In this document: positions 6,816-13,889 of the stretch, one piece after another
Layout: every line of letters begins with the position of its first letter
How positions within the stretch are numbered: the stretch's first letter is position 1
Source: CAYSVN01 sp964434585
GTDB taxonomy: Bacteria; Patescibacteriota; Gracilibacteria; Peribacterales; Peribacteraceae
Reading direction: 5' to 3'
NCBI GenBank assembly: GCA_964434585.1
Contig: CAYSVN010000018.1
Coordinates: forward strand, 1 to 19,184
DNA: 19,184 nucleotides
The notes under the pieces: generated by a model
What the model was told of the DNA's origin: nothing
What the model saw: only the letters and a program-made list of their open reading frames with translations
Databases searched by the model: none
Program-made: the position numbers and the translations under genes

Positions 6816-7403
6816 TTAAAGGGGAATGTTAAGGCCAAGCGCTTCATCAATAGCGTTACTAATTTCACTAAGGCTGTTGCGGTCTACTTTTACACCATTT
6901 ACAAAGAAACTAGGTGTTCCAGTTACGCCAAGTTCACGCCCGCGGTCGTAGTCTCCATTAACAATGCCTTTTACAGAATTTTTATCTCTACAAGTGTTAA
7001 AGGCATCAAGGTCAGCTACGCCCGCTTCCTGTGCCCAGGTTGGTAAAACTTCCGCATTAAGATCTGATTGGTTTTCAAATGCAATATCAATAAATTCATA
7101 GTATTTCCCCTGTTCACCAGCACATTCAGCAGCAATAGCAGCTCTTAAGGCGAAAGGGTGAATTTGCTGTAGTGGAAAGTGGTACATTTCGTATGCAATG
7201 GTATCACCATATTTTTCTAGCAGAGGAGTTACAACGCTTTTATGTGCAGCAGCACAAGCGGGACATTGTAAGTCTGCATATTCCTCTACTTTTAAGGTTG
7301 CATTAGTATTACCAGTAACGTGTCGGTCGGTTGTACTAACAGGGGCAGAGCCACAAGCAGAAAGAAGTAGTAAGGTAAAAATTGGAGCAATGAGTTTTTT
7401 CAT
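6816..7403 (-). CDS. DsbA-like thioredoxin-fold lipoprotein
   Basis: Extracytoplasmic thiol-disulfide oxidoreductase of the DsbA/DSBA-like (thioredoxin_4) family, probably introducing or shuffling disulfides in exported proteins. I use the ATG at 7401-7403, not the upstream ATG at 7431-7433, because it opens a clean lipoprotein signal: MKK, a hydrophobic core, then lipobox L14-S15-A16-C17. The active site is C47-P48-A49-C50 (DLQCPACAAAH) and the cis-Pro loop is GTPSFFVNG with P164. A DsbA-type helical insert lies between them. Mature length is about 179 aa. A -10-like TACAAT (plus-strand 7412-7417) ends 8 bases before this ATG, also favouring the shorter start. dcd follows. The link between the two is probably only organisational. 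Confidence 0.88.
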   Translation of the reverse strand: MKKLIAPIFTLLLLSACGSAPVSTTDRHVTGNTNATLKVEEYADLQCPACAAAHKSVVTPLLEKYGDTIAYEMYHFPLQQIHPFALRAAIAAECAGEQGKYYEFIDIAFENQSDLNAEVLPTWAQEAGVADLDAFNTCRDKNSVKGIVNGDYDRGRELGVTGTPSFFVNGVKVDRNSLSEISNAIDEALGLNIPL

Positions 7404-7411
7404 AAAATTTG

Positions 7412-7417
7412 ATTGTA
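7412..7417 (-). promoter_or_regulatory. -10-like box before dsbA-like gene
   Basis: TACAAT on the minus strand lies 8 bases before the chosen ATG (7403). It sits downstream of the alternative ATG (7433), so a transcript from it would support only the shorter protein. Confidence 0.4.
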
Positions 7418-7475
7418 AGATTAAAGTGAGCATAGTTTAGCAGGAGTTGAATATGCAAGGCTAGGGGAGTTATGT

Positions 7476-7481
7476 TATTCT
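7476..7481 (+). promoter_or_regulatory. -10-like box before NUDIX gene
   Basis: TATTCT, then six bases, then the ATG at 7488. The expected transcription start coincides with the start codon. No good -35 box is visible. Confidence 0.4.
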
Positions 7482-7487
7482 TACTAC

Positions 7488-7883
7488 ATGAATTACCTAA
7501 AGGTTGCATCGGCTGTTATTGTAAAAGATGATAAAGTGTTACTTTCAAAACGATCGATGCAAAAAACATTTTTACCAGGAGAGTGGGAGCTTATTGGTGG
7601 ACATGTTGATGCTGGCGAAACATTTGAAGAAGCTTTACATAGAGAATTAATGGAGGAGATGAATGTAGAGAAGGTCATTGATCGAGTTGTACATAGTTTT
7701 ATGTTTTTACAAAATAGAAATGGAAAGGTGCTACCAACAATCGAAATTATCTTTCGCTGCCATCTTAAAGACAAATTACAAATTCCGCAGCCAGACGGTG
7801 AAGAGTGTGAGTGTGCAGATTGGTTTAATTTAGGCGAGGCTGAACAAAAATTTGCCAGCCGTAAATCTGGGCATCATCCATGA
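7488..7883 (+). CDS. NUDIX hydrolase, apparently truncated by TGA
   Basis: A NUDIX-fold hydrolase (131 aa as read), likely acting on a nucleoside diphosphate derivative or an oxidised or unusual NTP. The Nudix box is at 38-60: G38-x5-E44-x7-R52-E53-L-M-E56-E57-x-N-V. All catalytic acids are present; only the penultimate Gly is Asn. The frame ends at TGA 7881-7883, but the same frame continues for 17 sense codons (LGVRKSLLDELPDNPEG) to a TAA at 7935-7937, two bases before the ATG of the RdgB/HAM1 gene. That spacing fits the operon packing, so TGA may be a recent nonsense mutation, a sequencing error or a readthrough site. The catalytic core is unaffected. It forms a + strand unit with the next gene. 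Confidence 0.87.
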   Translation: MNYLKVASAVIVKDDKVLLSKRSMQKTFLPGEWELIGGHVDAGETFEEALHRELMEEMNVEKVIDRVVHSFMFLQNRNGKVLPTIEIIFRCHLKDKLQIPQPDGEECECADWFNLGEAEQKFASRKSGHHP

Positions 7884-7939
7884 CTAGGGGTAAGAAAATC
7901 TTTGTTAGATGAATTACCAGATAATCCAGAAGGTTAACA

Positions 7940-8485
7940 ATGACGAAAATAACATTTATAACAGGCAATCAACACAAGGCAGATTACCTGGCTGCATATC
8001 TAGGACATCCTGTTTCACATGTAAAAGTAGAGATTGAAGAGTTGCAATCACTTGATTTAAAAGCGGTAGTACGTCATAAATTATTAGCTGCATACAAAGT
8101 GATACAGGCACCAGTTATTGTAGAAGATGTTGCATTAGAATTTAAAGCACTAGGCAGGCTACCAGGAACGTTTATTAAGTCATTCATGCAAGAAATGCCC
8201 CTAAAAGACATTTGTGGCTTGGTAGATGGCAAGGATCGTAGCGTAGTCGCGCGCTGCATGTTTGGCTACTACGACGGTAAAACAGAGCAGTATTTTGAAG
8301 GCGGTATGAATGGGCTAGTGCCAGTAAAGCCTTCTGGTAATGCAGGCTTTGGGTGGGATAGTATTTTTATTCCTGAAGGTTACAGTGTGCCCAGGGCGGC
8401 ACTTTCTAAAGAAGATGATATTAAAACATATTGTATTATTAAACCATTTCAAAAATTGAAAGAGTTCTTAGGATCTAGAGCTTAA
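7940..8485 (+). CDS. RdgB/HAM1-family non-canonical purine NTP pyrophosphatase
   Basis: Pyrophosphatase that removes dITP, ITP and XTP by hydrolysis to the monophosphate, preventing base-analogue incorporation. Family motifs seen: TGNQHK at 8-13 (the T-x-N-x-x-K substrate loop), VEDVALEF...LPGTFIK at 61-80, and GFGWDSIFIPEG at 136-147. Length 181 aa is slightly below the usual 190-200. The first acidic motif reads EDVAL where the common form is EDSGL, so this member is divergent and its specificity less certain. The ATG follows the NUDIX frame's distal TAA by two bases, so co-transcription is likely. The 3' end overlaps the convergent double-MazG gene by 11 bases. Confidence 0.9.
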   Translation: MTKITFITGNQHKADYLAAYLGHPVSHVKVEIEELQSLDLKAVVRHKLLAAYKVIQAPVIVEDVALEFKALGRLPGTFIKSFMQEMPLKDICGLVDGKDRSVVARCMFGYYDGKTEQYFEGGMNGLVPVKPSGNAGFGWDSIFIPEGYSVPRAALSKEDDIKTYCIIKPFQKLKEFLGSRA

Positions 8486-9104
8486 TATCTACCTGCATCC
8501 GATCAGAAATCTCATTAAATTTTTGTCGAACTGCTTCGGTAATATCTATAGAAAGTTCATTAGCAATAAACAAAACATACATTATAACATCTGCTAATTC
8601 TTTACCTATTTCTTGCGGATCAATATCGTCACCTCGGCGCATTTTTTTAATAAGGTTGCATGCCTCACCACACTCGCCCGCCATGCCATTGCTATAGTCA
8701 GAAATCACCCAATGCCCAATGGTATCCTCTTGAAGCTTTCGACGTTTAGTAACAGCTCTCATCATGGCAGCAAAGGTAATATTACCATCTGCATCGAGTG
8801 ACAATGTTAAGTTATGATTAAACCGCTTAGAAATTTCATTATATTTATCAACCAGCGTTACTGCTAAATCCACTTCTAAAACTTGGGCAGTTAACTCCGC
8901 GTACGAAATAACATCTGCCAGCTCTTTGCCTACATCTTCTAGGTTAATATTGTCCCCACGGCGTATTTTTTTAATATAGTTACAGGCTTCACCACATTCT
9001 CCGGCCATACCATTGCCCCAGTCGGCAATCGTCCAGTCAGAAATAACGTGCTGGCGCATATTTTTACGCTCTTTTATTGATGTCGAAAATGTTGAATAAT
9101 TCAT
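8475..9104 (-). CDS. Protein with two tandem MazG-like domains
   Basis: A 209-aa protein made of two MazG-like NTP pyrophosphohydrolase domains. Repeat 1 (about 29-95) and repeat 2 (about 137-203) share the block NGMAGECGEAC, then IKK-x-RRGD and GKELADVI; by my count 38 of 66 aligned residues match. Both keep EXXE and EXXD (E36/E39 and E61/D64; E144/E147 and E169/D172), so both sites could be active. A linker of about 40 residues joins them. MazG-like proteins usually work as dimers or tetramers of separate chains, so this may be an internal duplication that fuses the dimer. I chose the ATG at 9102-9104 because TATACT (plus-strand 9111-9116) lies six bases upstream; the ATG at 9153-9155 precedes that box. 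The substrate is unknown. Confidence 0.87.
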   Translation of the reverse strand: MNYSTFSTSIKERKNMRQHVISDWTIADWGNGMAGECGEACNYIKKIRRGDNINLEDVGKELADVISYAELTAQVLEVDLAVTLVDKYNEISKRFNHNLTLSLDADGNITFAAMMRAVTKRRKLQEDTIGHWVISDYSNGMAGECGEACNLIKKMRRGDDIDPQEIGKELADVIMYVLFIANELSIDITEAVRQKFNEISDRMQVDIKL

Positions 9105-9110
9105 AGCTTG

Positions 9111-9116
9111 AGTATA
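9111..9116 (-). promoter_or_regulatory. -10 box before double-MazG gene
   Basis: TATACT on the minus strand, six bases before the ATG at 9104. Transcription would begin at about the A of the start codon, implying a leaderless mRNA and deciding the start choice. Confidence 0.5.
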
Positions 9117-9187
9117 GTAAAAATAAGAATAAATCACAGAGGTTCTTGATTGCATTTTTATGCATTTTTGTTAACATCTTACACTTC

Positions 9188-10024
9188 ATGGAAACATTTA
9201 AATCTCACCCAACGGCACCAAGCTTTCCTAAGCTTCCTGAATATAAGCGTAGTCTTGGAAACCGTATTTTGCAATGTTCGGCCTTAAGCGCCCTTTACCT
9301 AAACCCACTTGTTGGTATTCATATATTTAATATGCGCCGCAGGGCTATACCATTAGTTGCTGACGCCAAAGGCTATGCTCAAAATTTAGATTGTACTAAC
9401 TGCGAAACATTCGCCGCCATTGGTGATAGTATTATACGCGGAGTTGGTGCTAAGTCAGAAGAATCTATTCCAGGAGTGCTTAGTACAACGATGCCAGAAG
9501 TAAAAATGGAAAACTGGAGTGTTTCGGGCATGCGCGCAAAAAGACTAAGGCAGCTACTAGAGGAAATAGGTATTTTACCAGAGTTTGATAAGCTACTCGT
9601 TAGCGTAGGTGGTAACGATAAAGTTAGGCCATTTAATCCTCAAGATTTTACTGACCATGTTAAACATATTGCTGAAATAATTAGAGACATGAGCAATGCA
9701 GCTGTCTGGATTGCAGGAGGAAGAGTTGATGTTGTGCCAGGGTTTCAGAAATTTGGAATGGGCCGCTTTAGAAAAACGCTAGAAAAAAATTCAGAAATAG
9801 CAGACGAAATTATTGGTGAAACTTGCTACAAAAAAAGTATTGGTTTTGTAGACAGTTATATTGACAGTGCGGTGATAAACGCAAATAAAGAGGGGGCTTC
9901 TGCAGATGGTTTTCACCCAGGTGCCATTGGTTATTTTGATTGGGCAAGCGCAACAAAAGATGCATTTGAAGATATTGGACATCCACTAACAACAACTGTT
10001 GCATCATCCTCAGTCGCAAAATAA
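9188..10024 (+). CDS. SGNH/GDSL-type hydrolase
   Basis: Esterase/lipase-like hydrolase of the SGNH family, 278 aa. Catalytic blocks, numbered from the ATG at 9188: block I AIGDSIIRG (77-85, nucleophile S81), block II NWSVSG (109-114, G114), block III GGND (141-144, N143) and block V DGFHP (240-244, D240 and H243). Substrates range from lipids to acetylated sugars and cannot be told here. A moderately hydrophobic segment at about 28-47 (CSALSALYLNPLVGIHIF) could be a membrane anchor, though it contains a Pro and no clear cleavage site. An upstream in-frame TTG (9146) would add 14 residues; the ATG is preferred because it follows a -10-like TAACAT at 9172-9177. The gene ends inside a bidirectional terminator shared with the ABC gene. 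Confidence 0.85.
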   Translation: METFKSHPTAPSFPKLPEYKRSLGNRILQCSALSALYLNPLVGIHIFNMRRRAIPLVADAKGYAQNLDCTNCETFAAIGDSIIRGVGAKSEESIPGVLSTTMPEVKMENWSVSGMRAKRLRQLLEEIGILPEFDKLLVSVGGNDKVRPFNPQDFTDHVKHIAEIIRDMSNAAVWIAGGRVDVVPGFQKFGMGRFRKTLEKNSEIADEIIGETCYKKSIGFVDSYIDSAVINANKEGASADGFHPGAIGYFDWASATKDAFEDIGHPLTTTVASSSVAK

Positions 10025-10051
10025 AACCCCATAAACACGTTATAGGGTTTT
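10023..10051. terminator. Bidirectional terminator between convergent genes
   Basis: AAAACCC (10023-10029) pairs with GGGTTTT (10045-10051). After one mismatch, ATAA pairs with TTAT around an ACACG loop. A-rich and T-rich arms on both strands suit the SGNH gene (+) and the ABC gene (-), which end on either side. Confidence 0.7.
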
Positions 10052-10061
10052 AAGCCTCACA

Positions 10062-11795
10062 CTACTCTGCTAAGTAGCCACCGCTTTGGTGGCTCCAAAG
10101 TTCATTGTAGAGACCATTTAAGGTCAGTAAATCATTATGAGTTCCACGCTCCACAATGCTTCCATTTTGTAGTACTACAATCTCATCGAGAGACATAATG
10201 GTGCTAAGTCGGTGAGCAATAACAATGGCAGTACGGCCTTTAAGTAGTTCAACAATAGATTGCTGAATCTGCTTTTCGGTAACACTGTCCAAGGCCGATG
10301 TGGCTTCATCTAAAATTAAGATTGGTCGGTCAGCCAGGAAAGCTCTTGCCAACGCAACACGTTGACGTTCACCTCCAGATAGCTTTACGCCACGTTCGCC
10401 AACAAGGGTGTCGTAACCAAGCTCCGTTGCCATAATAAATTCGTGTGCATGAGCCATTTTTGCAGCGTTTATTATCTCTTCTTTATTGGCTTCTGGCCGG
10501 GCATAAGCAATATTTTCAAACAAAGAACGGTGGAATAATTCCGGTTGTTGGCTTACAAGCGAGATCTGGCTACGTAAACTTTGCTGGGTAACATTTGTAA
10601 TATCTTGGCCATCAATACTGATAGTACCGCGACTGCTATCCATAAAACGCATAATTAGTTTTACAATTGTTGTTTTACCAGCCCCAGTTGGGCCAACTAG
10701 TCCAATTGCTTTACCAGAACCAATAGTAAGGCTAAGGTCTTCAACATGGTGCGCACCATTTTCGCCATAACGGAAGAATACGTCTTCTAGTCTTATTTCA
10801 CCTTTTGTAACTTTAAGATTTGTAGCATACTCTTTATCAAATACGGTTGGTGCTTGATATAAGATATCTGCCATTTCACTTGCATCTGCCATTAAAATAA
10901 ATAATTGCTGCAGGGAGTCGCCTACGCCCCAAACATATTTGTAAAGTGCCGCAATGTAAGCTTGAAAAAATACGAAATCTCCAATTGAAATAGCATTAGT
11001 TTCCCACTGCTTAATAAGAATATAAAGAATAATAAAGTTAATAATTCCTAAAAAAATTGCTTGAATTAAGCTAAAGTGTGCATAATATAACCATGACAGC
11101 TTTCTTTTAATAAGTGCATGATCAGCTTTAGAATCAAACATTGTAATCTCCTTATGTTCTTGGGCATATGATTTTGTGGTCATAATTTGTGTTACTGAAT
11201 CTGCAATATGGCCTGAGAGAGCAGAGTCTGCTTGAGAAGATGCAAGATCAAATTTAAATTTCCACTTTGAAAAAAGAGTTGTTACTCCTATAAACAGTAA
11301 AGTCCAGATAAGAAAAACAGTACCAATTAATGCAGATTCTCGATAGAAGACAAATAAAGTAAATACAATGTAGCTAAGTGTAAATAGCATCTGAATTAAA
11401 ATAATGTCCGTAATGCGATGAAGTGAATTTTTAAAACGGCTTATTTGTTTAACAATACTGCCAGTAAATGTATTTTCAAAGAATGGAATTGATTGTTTTA
11501 ATACGCCTTTAAACGTTAGATTGTCAATACTGCGGATCATTTTTGAAACAAAAAATACACCCAAGTAATGTGATGTTCTTCGTGATAGAATTCTAAGTGA
11601 AATAATAATAAGAAAAAACCAAAACCAATACCAGACTAAATCAGCATCTGAGGCCTCAAGAGCATCAACAACTTTACGAAGAATAAATGGGTCTAAAATA
11701 TTAAAGACAACATTGGTAATTACTACAAAGCATATAAGAAAGAAAAACCAACGTGGTTTTAGAACAGACCAGTATAACTTTAAAACATTATTCAT
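10062..11795 (-). CDS. ABC exporter half-transporter (TMD-NBD fusion)
   Basis: A 577-aa type IV (exporter-type) ABC protein that works as a dimer, like MsbA or other lipid and multidrug exporters. The membrane domain spans about residues 1-310, with helices near 16-33, 56-70, 135-150, 157-174, 242-262 and 272-290. The ATPase domain (about 333-570) has Walker A GPTGAGKT (368-375), Q-loop SQQPELF (415-421), signature LSGGE (472-476), Walker B ILILDE (492-497, catalytic E497) with SALD, and switch His H528 (IAHRLST). All catalytic residues are present, so homodimer activity is possible. The start is ATG at 11793-11795; a -10-like TACTCT (plus-strand 11804-11809) lies 8 bases upstream. No neighbour reveals the cargo. 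Confidence 0.93.
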   Translation of the reverse strand: MNNVLKLYWSVLKPRWFFFLICFVVITNVVFNILDPFILRKVVDALEASDADLVWYWFWFFLIIISLRILSRRTSHYLGVFFVSKMIRSIDNLTFKGVLKQSIPFFENTFTGSIVKQISRFKNSLHRITDIILIQMLFTLSYIVFTLFVFYRESALIGTVFLIWTLLFIGVTTLFSKWKFKFDLASSQADSALSGHIADSVTQIMTTKSYAQEHKEITMFDSKADHALIKRKLSWLYYAHFSLIQAIFLGIINFIILYILIKQWETNAISIGDFVFFQAYIAALYKYVWGVGDSLQQLFILMADASEMADILYQAPTVFDKEYATNLKVTKGEIRLEDVFFRYGENGAHHVEDLSLTIGSGKAIGLVGPTGAGKTTIVKLIMRFMDSSRGTISIDGQDITNVTQQSLRSQISLVSQQPELFHRSLFENIAYARPEANKEEIINAAKMAHAHEFIMATELGYDTLVGERGVKLSGGERQRVALARAFLADRPILILDEATSALDSVTEKQIQQSIVELLKGRTAIVIAHRLSTIMSLDEIVVLQNGSIVERGTHNDLLTLNGLYNELWSHQSGGYLAE

Positions 11796-11803
11796 AGAAT
11801 TTT

Positions 11804-11809
11804 AGAGTA
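11804..11809 (-). promoter_or_regulatory. -10-like box before ABC gene
   Basis: TACTCT on the minus strand ends 8 bases before the ATG at 11795. No strong -35 match. Confidence 0.3.
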
Positions 11810-12001
11810 GGGGAGTCTTGCAAAAAGTAAAGTAAACACAAACCAAGCCCGGAATTTATCAGTTTACTCGTTGCTGCGCGCGGAGTACTTAATAAGTAGC
11901 GGAGGGTGATTTGTGACTTTTATAACGGGGGAGGGGAGTAAATGTTACAAAAAAACTTTTTCTTGATTATGTAAACTATACAAAAAAAGAACTATTTAAA
12001 C

Positions 12002-12030
12002 TTGTTTTACTATCTCTAAAATATTATAGT
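12002..12030 (+). promoter_or_regulatory. Promoter of GIY-YIG gene
   Basis: TTGTTT (12002-12007), a 17-base spacer, then TATAGT (12025-12030). Eight bases follow before the ATG at 12039, so the mRNA would have no or almost no leader. Confidence 0.6.
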
Positions 12031-12038
12031 AGATTACT

Positions 12039-12290
12039 ATGTGGCACTATGTTTACTGCTTACAAACCGAAGATAAACAACATTGGTATGTTGGTGTTAC
12101 CAATAATATTAATCGTCGTCTTATTGAACATAATGAAGGGTTAAGCAAATATACTAGTAAACATTTACAAGAGTGGAATAAGTGGTTACTTATTGGATTT
12201 ACAGCATTTACCTGTAGAGAAAAGGCAGAAAGATTCGAAAAATATTTAAAATCTGGTTCAGGCAGAGCTTTTGCATTAAAACATTATTAA
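12039..12290 (+). CDS. GIY-YIG family nuclease-like protein
   Basis: A stand-alone single-domain GIY-YIG protein of 83 aa, the usual length of the UPF0213/YhbQ-like group. Motifs: YVY at 4-6 and YVG at 17-19 (the GIY and YIG positions), Arg at R26/R27, H31-N32 (LIEHN), and the downstream Glu in EKAERFEKYLKSGSGR (61-76). Related proteins have structure-dependent nuclease activity or unknown roles; small GIY-YIG genes are common in Patescibacteria genomes. It has its own promoter, with the -10 box 8 bases before the ATG, and no Shine-Dalgarno. A GC-rich hairpin repeat begins five bases past its TAA. No mobile-element partner is nearby, so I see no reason to call it a homing nuclease. Confidence 0.88.
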   Translation: MWHYVYCLQTEDKQHWYVGVTNNINRRLIEHNEGLSKYTSKHLQEWNKWLLIGFTAFTCREKAERFEKYLKSGSGRAFALKHY

Positions 12291-12294
12291 AACG

Positions 12295-12416
12295 GTCGCC
12301 TTCGCCAAAGGAAGCGAAGTACGCCGAAGCTTTAGCGAAGGCGACGAGCAAAAGAGGCTTCGGCGTACCTTTGTCGCCATTAAGAATAAAATTGTATCAA
12401 AGATCACGCCGAAGCT
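12295..12416. repeat. Overlapping GC-rich inverted repeats (CGCCGAAGC family)
   Basis: Two perfect inverted repeats interlock: GTCGCCTTCGC (12295-12305) with GCGAAGGCGAC (12335-12345), and GTACGCCGAAGC (12319-12330) with GCTTCGGCGTAC (12357-12368). Because they overlap, the RNA must choose one fold or form a pseudoknot. A further GTCGCC at 12373-12378 could compete for GGCGAC, and a third copy ACGCCGAAGCT lies at 12406-12416. There is no T-tract, so it is not a standard terminator. Confidence 0.75.
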
Positions 12417-12504
12417 ATCAATGACAATGCGATCATGCATTCTTTCAAAATATTAAAAATCAAATAAGCGAAGGAGGGTCGTATTAAGATGTAGAAAAGA
12501 AGAC

Positions 12505-13506
12505 TTACTTCCCATGAAACTTCTCATGCACCTGCTTAAGTTGGGGATTAGTAACGTGTGTATAAATCTGAGTTGTAGAAATATCGCTATGTCCAAGTAG
12601 CTCTTGCACACTACGCAAATCGGCCCCATTGCGCAGTAAATCTGTCGCAAAGGTATGCCGTAATGTGTGCGGAGAAGGGGAGTTTACAATACCAGCGGCT
12701 CGAGCATACTTTTTTACCATGTTATAAATTGATATTCTGGAAAGTCGAAAGTCTTCACCAGGTGGCATGGCAGTAGTGGCTTGTTCATGGTTACGAATAA
12801 AGAGAGGGGAGAGGTGATCCATTCTACTGTCCATATAGTTTTTTAAATCATCAACAGCTTGTTGGCTTAAAAATACTAGTCTTATCTTTCCTCGTTTTCC
12901 TTTCACACTCATTTCCCGGGTCTGCAGGTTGACGAGTTCCACATTTAACATTCTAAGCTCGGTCAGACGTAGTCCGGTAGAAAAGAATAGCGATAAAATG
13001 GCTCTGTCTCGCTTACCAAGCAAGGTTTCGGTGTCAGGGGCATCCATCAGGCGATAGAGCTCCTCTACTCGTAGTACCTTAACTTCCCTTTGCGTCTCTT
13101 TAAAGCGCGTTACCCTATCTGGTGGGTAAATATCTAGTTCTTCCTCTTGTATTAAATAGCGTAAAAATGCCCTTAAAACCGTTAAATGATGATTTTTTGT
13201 ACTCGTAGATAGGTTTGTATCATTACGTTTTTTAAAATCATGCAATTGTTGCTTAAATCCCCTTATGGTTAATTTAGAAAATTCTGTCACATAATCAATG
13301 TCACAAAGGTCAATCAGCATATCGAGTGATTGCCGATAGTTTTCTATTGTTAGGGGAGATTTGTTTTCTTCAGCCTGTAAATACATTAAGTAACGGTTAA
13401 TGCATTTATTTAATAAAAATTCATTTGATTTGCCGTCGGGGGATGAAGTCTGAGTCACTATGTATAGGTTAACATAATGTATTTTATGTTTCAAGTATTT
13501 ATCCAC
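12505..13506 (-). CDS. Xer-type tyrosine recombinase
   Basis: Tyrosine site-specific recombinase, most likely the chromosome-dimer resolvase (XerC/XerD/XerA role). An N-terminal core-binding SAM-like domain covers about 30-125 and the catalytic domain about 143-325. Catalytic residues: R180 (STGLRLTEL), Lys in KGKRGK (202-207), H280-x-x-R283 (PHTLRHTFAT), H306 (LGHSDIS) and Tyr nucleophile Y315 (TTQIYTHV). The start is GTG 13504-13506, giving 333 aa and an N-terminal extension of about 30 residues over typical Xer; a TATAGC box (plus-strand 13512-13517) five bases upstream supports it, but a later start is possible. No integrase-type attachment sites or phage genes are nearby, which favours a housekeeping role. 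Confidence 0.88.
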   Translation of the reverse strand: MDKYLKHKIHYVNLYIVTQTSSPDGKSNEFLLNKCINRYLMYLQAEENKSPLTIENYRQSLDMLIDLCDIDYVTEFSKLTIRGFKQQLHDFKKRNDTNLSTSTKNHHLTVLRAFLRYLIQEEELDIYPPDRVTRFKETQREVKVLRVEELYRLMDAPDTETLLGKRDRAILSLFFSTGLRLTELRMLNVELVNLQTREMSVKGKRGKIRLVFLSQQAVDDLKNYMDSRMDHLSPLFIRNHEQATTAMPPGEDFRLSRISIYNMVKKYARAAGIVNSPSPHTLRHTFATDLLRNGADLRSVQELLGHSDISTTQIYTHVTNPQLKQVHEKFHGK

Positions 13507-13511
13507 ATATC

Positions 13512-13517
13512 GCTATA
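13512..13517 (-). promoter_or_regulatory. -10-like box before xer
   Basis: TATAGC on the minus strand, five bases before the GTG start at 13506. Weak -10 match; no clear -35. Confidence 0.3.
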
Positions 13518-13688
13518 ACTAGCAATCTGGAAAAATCCCCGATTCGACTACATGTAATAATGTATTTGTTTTTTTTGTTAACAAAACTTCCCTGCTGCAA
13601 TATAAATGTTGTAAAACATGTGCATTTTTTATAAAAAATCATCACTTCTCTTAAATATGTTAAAAATAGCCAAATATAGTAATTTAGT

Positions 13689-13717
13689 TTGAAATATACT
13701 TTAATGTGTGTTATTTT
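13689..13717 (+). promoter_or_regulatory. Promoter of putative small RNA 1
   Basis: TTGAAA (13689-13694), a 17-base spacer, then TATTTT (13712-13717). Predicted transcription start near 13724. An alternative -10, TAAAAT at 13717-13722, overlaps it. Confidence 0.55.
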
Positions 13718-13723
13718 AAAATC

Positions 13724-13840
13724 TCTCCAAATAATTACAGCTTACGGATGGGTTGTGCGCGTTACTTCTTAAGGGGAGTCTTTTAATAAGGCTTTGGAGT
13801 AACGCAGACAGACAGGTTCACGGACCTGTCTGTTTTTTTT
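13724..13840 (+). ncRNA. Putative structured small RNA 1 (about 117 nt)
   Basis: Bounded by a good promoter and a strong intrinsic terminator, with no real ORF (only a 12-codon frame, ATG 13748 to TAA 13784-13786). A central stem is formed by GCGTTACT (13759-13766) with AGTAACGC (13798-13805), plus two inner pairs including a G-U. It closes a loop holding AAGGGGAGTC. Both flanking genes (xer and the 141-aa gene) are on the other strand, so the transcript belongs to neither. I do not recognise it as 6S, SRP RNA, tmRNA or a known riboswitch. The 3' boundary is well supported; the 5' end is inferred. Confidence 0.6.
13808..13840 (+). terminator. Strong intrinsic terminator of small RNA 1
   Basis: A 10-bp perfect stem ACAGACAGGT (13808-13817) / ACCTGTCTGT (13824-13833), loop TCACGG, followed by seven T's (13834-13840). 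Confidence 0.92.
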
Positions 13841-13855
13841 AAATTATTTTTTATA

Positions 13856-13883
13856 TTGAGAAAAAATAACGCAAGAGTATGAT
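13856..13883 (+). promoter_or_regulatory. Promoter of putative small RNA 2
   Basis: TTGAGA (13856-13861), a 16-base spacer, then TATGAT (13878-13883). It begins only 16 bases after the first terminator. Predicted start near 13890. Confidence 0.6.
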
Positions 13884-13889
13884 TAATAG

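Noticed and set aside
7878..7937. TGA recoded as an amino acid genome-wide, as in Gracilibacteria or Absconditabacteria
   Set aside because: TGA ends the 110-aa gene and the MazG-like gene exactly where the next gene starts (GTGA and ATGA overlaps) and ends pgi at its expected length, so TGA is a normal stop here.
6210..9104. Anti-phage nucleotide-depletion system built on dCTP deaminase and MazG-like proteins
   Set aside because: The genes are in several separate transcription units with housekeeping-type sequences and no sensor or toxin gene. Nucleotide sanitation is the simpler explanation.
12505..13506. Integrase of a prophage, integron or mobile island
   Set aside because: No attachment repeats, phage genes or cargo array lie nearby. 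The sequence and single-gene context fit a housekeeping Xer protein.
13748..13786. 12-codon leader peptide (MGCARYFLRGVF) in small RNA 1
   Set aside because: It is short, lacks a Shine-Dalgarno and overlaps the central stem. There is no downstream + strand gene for it to control.
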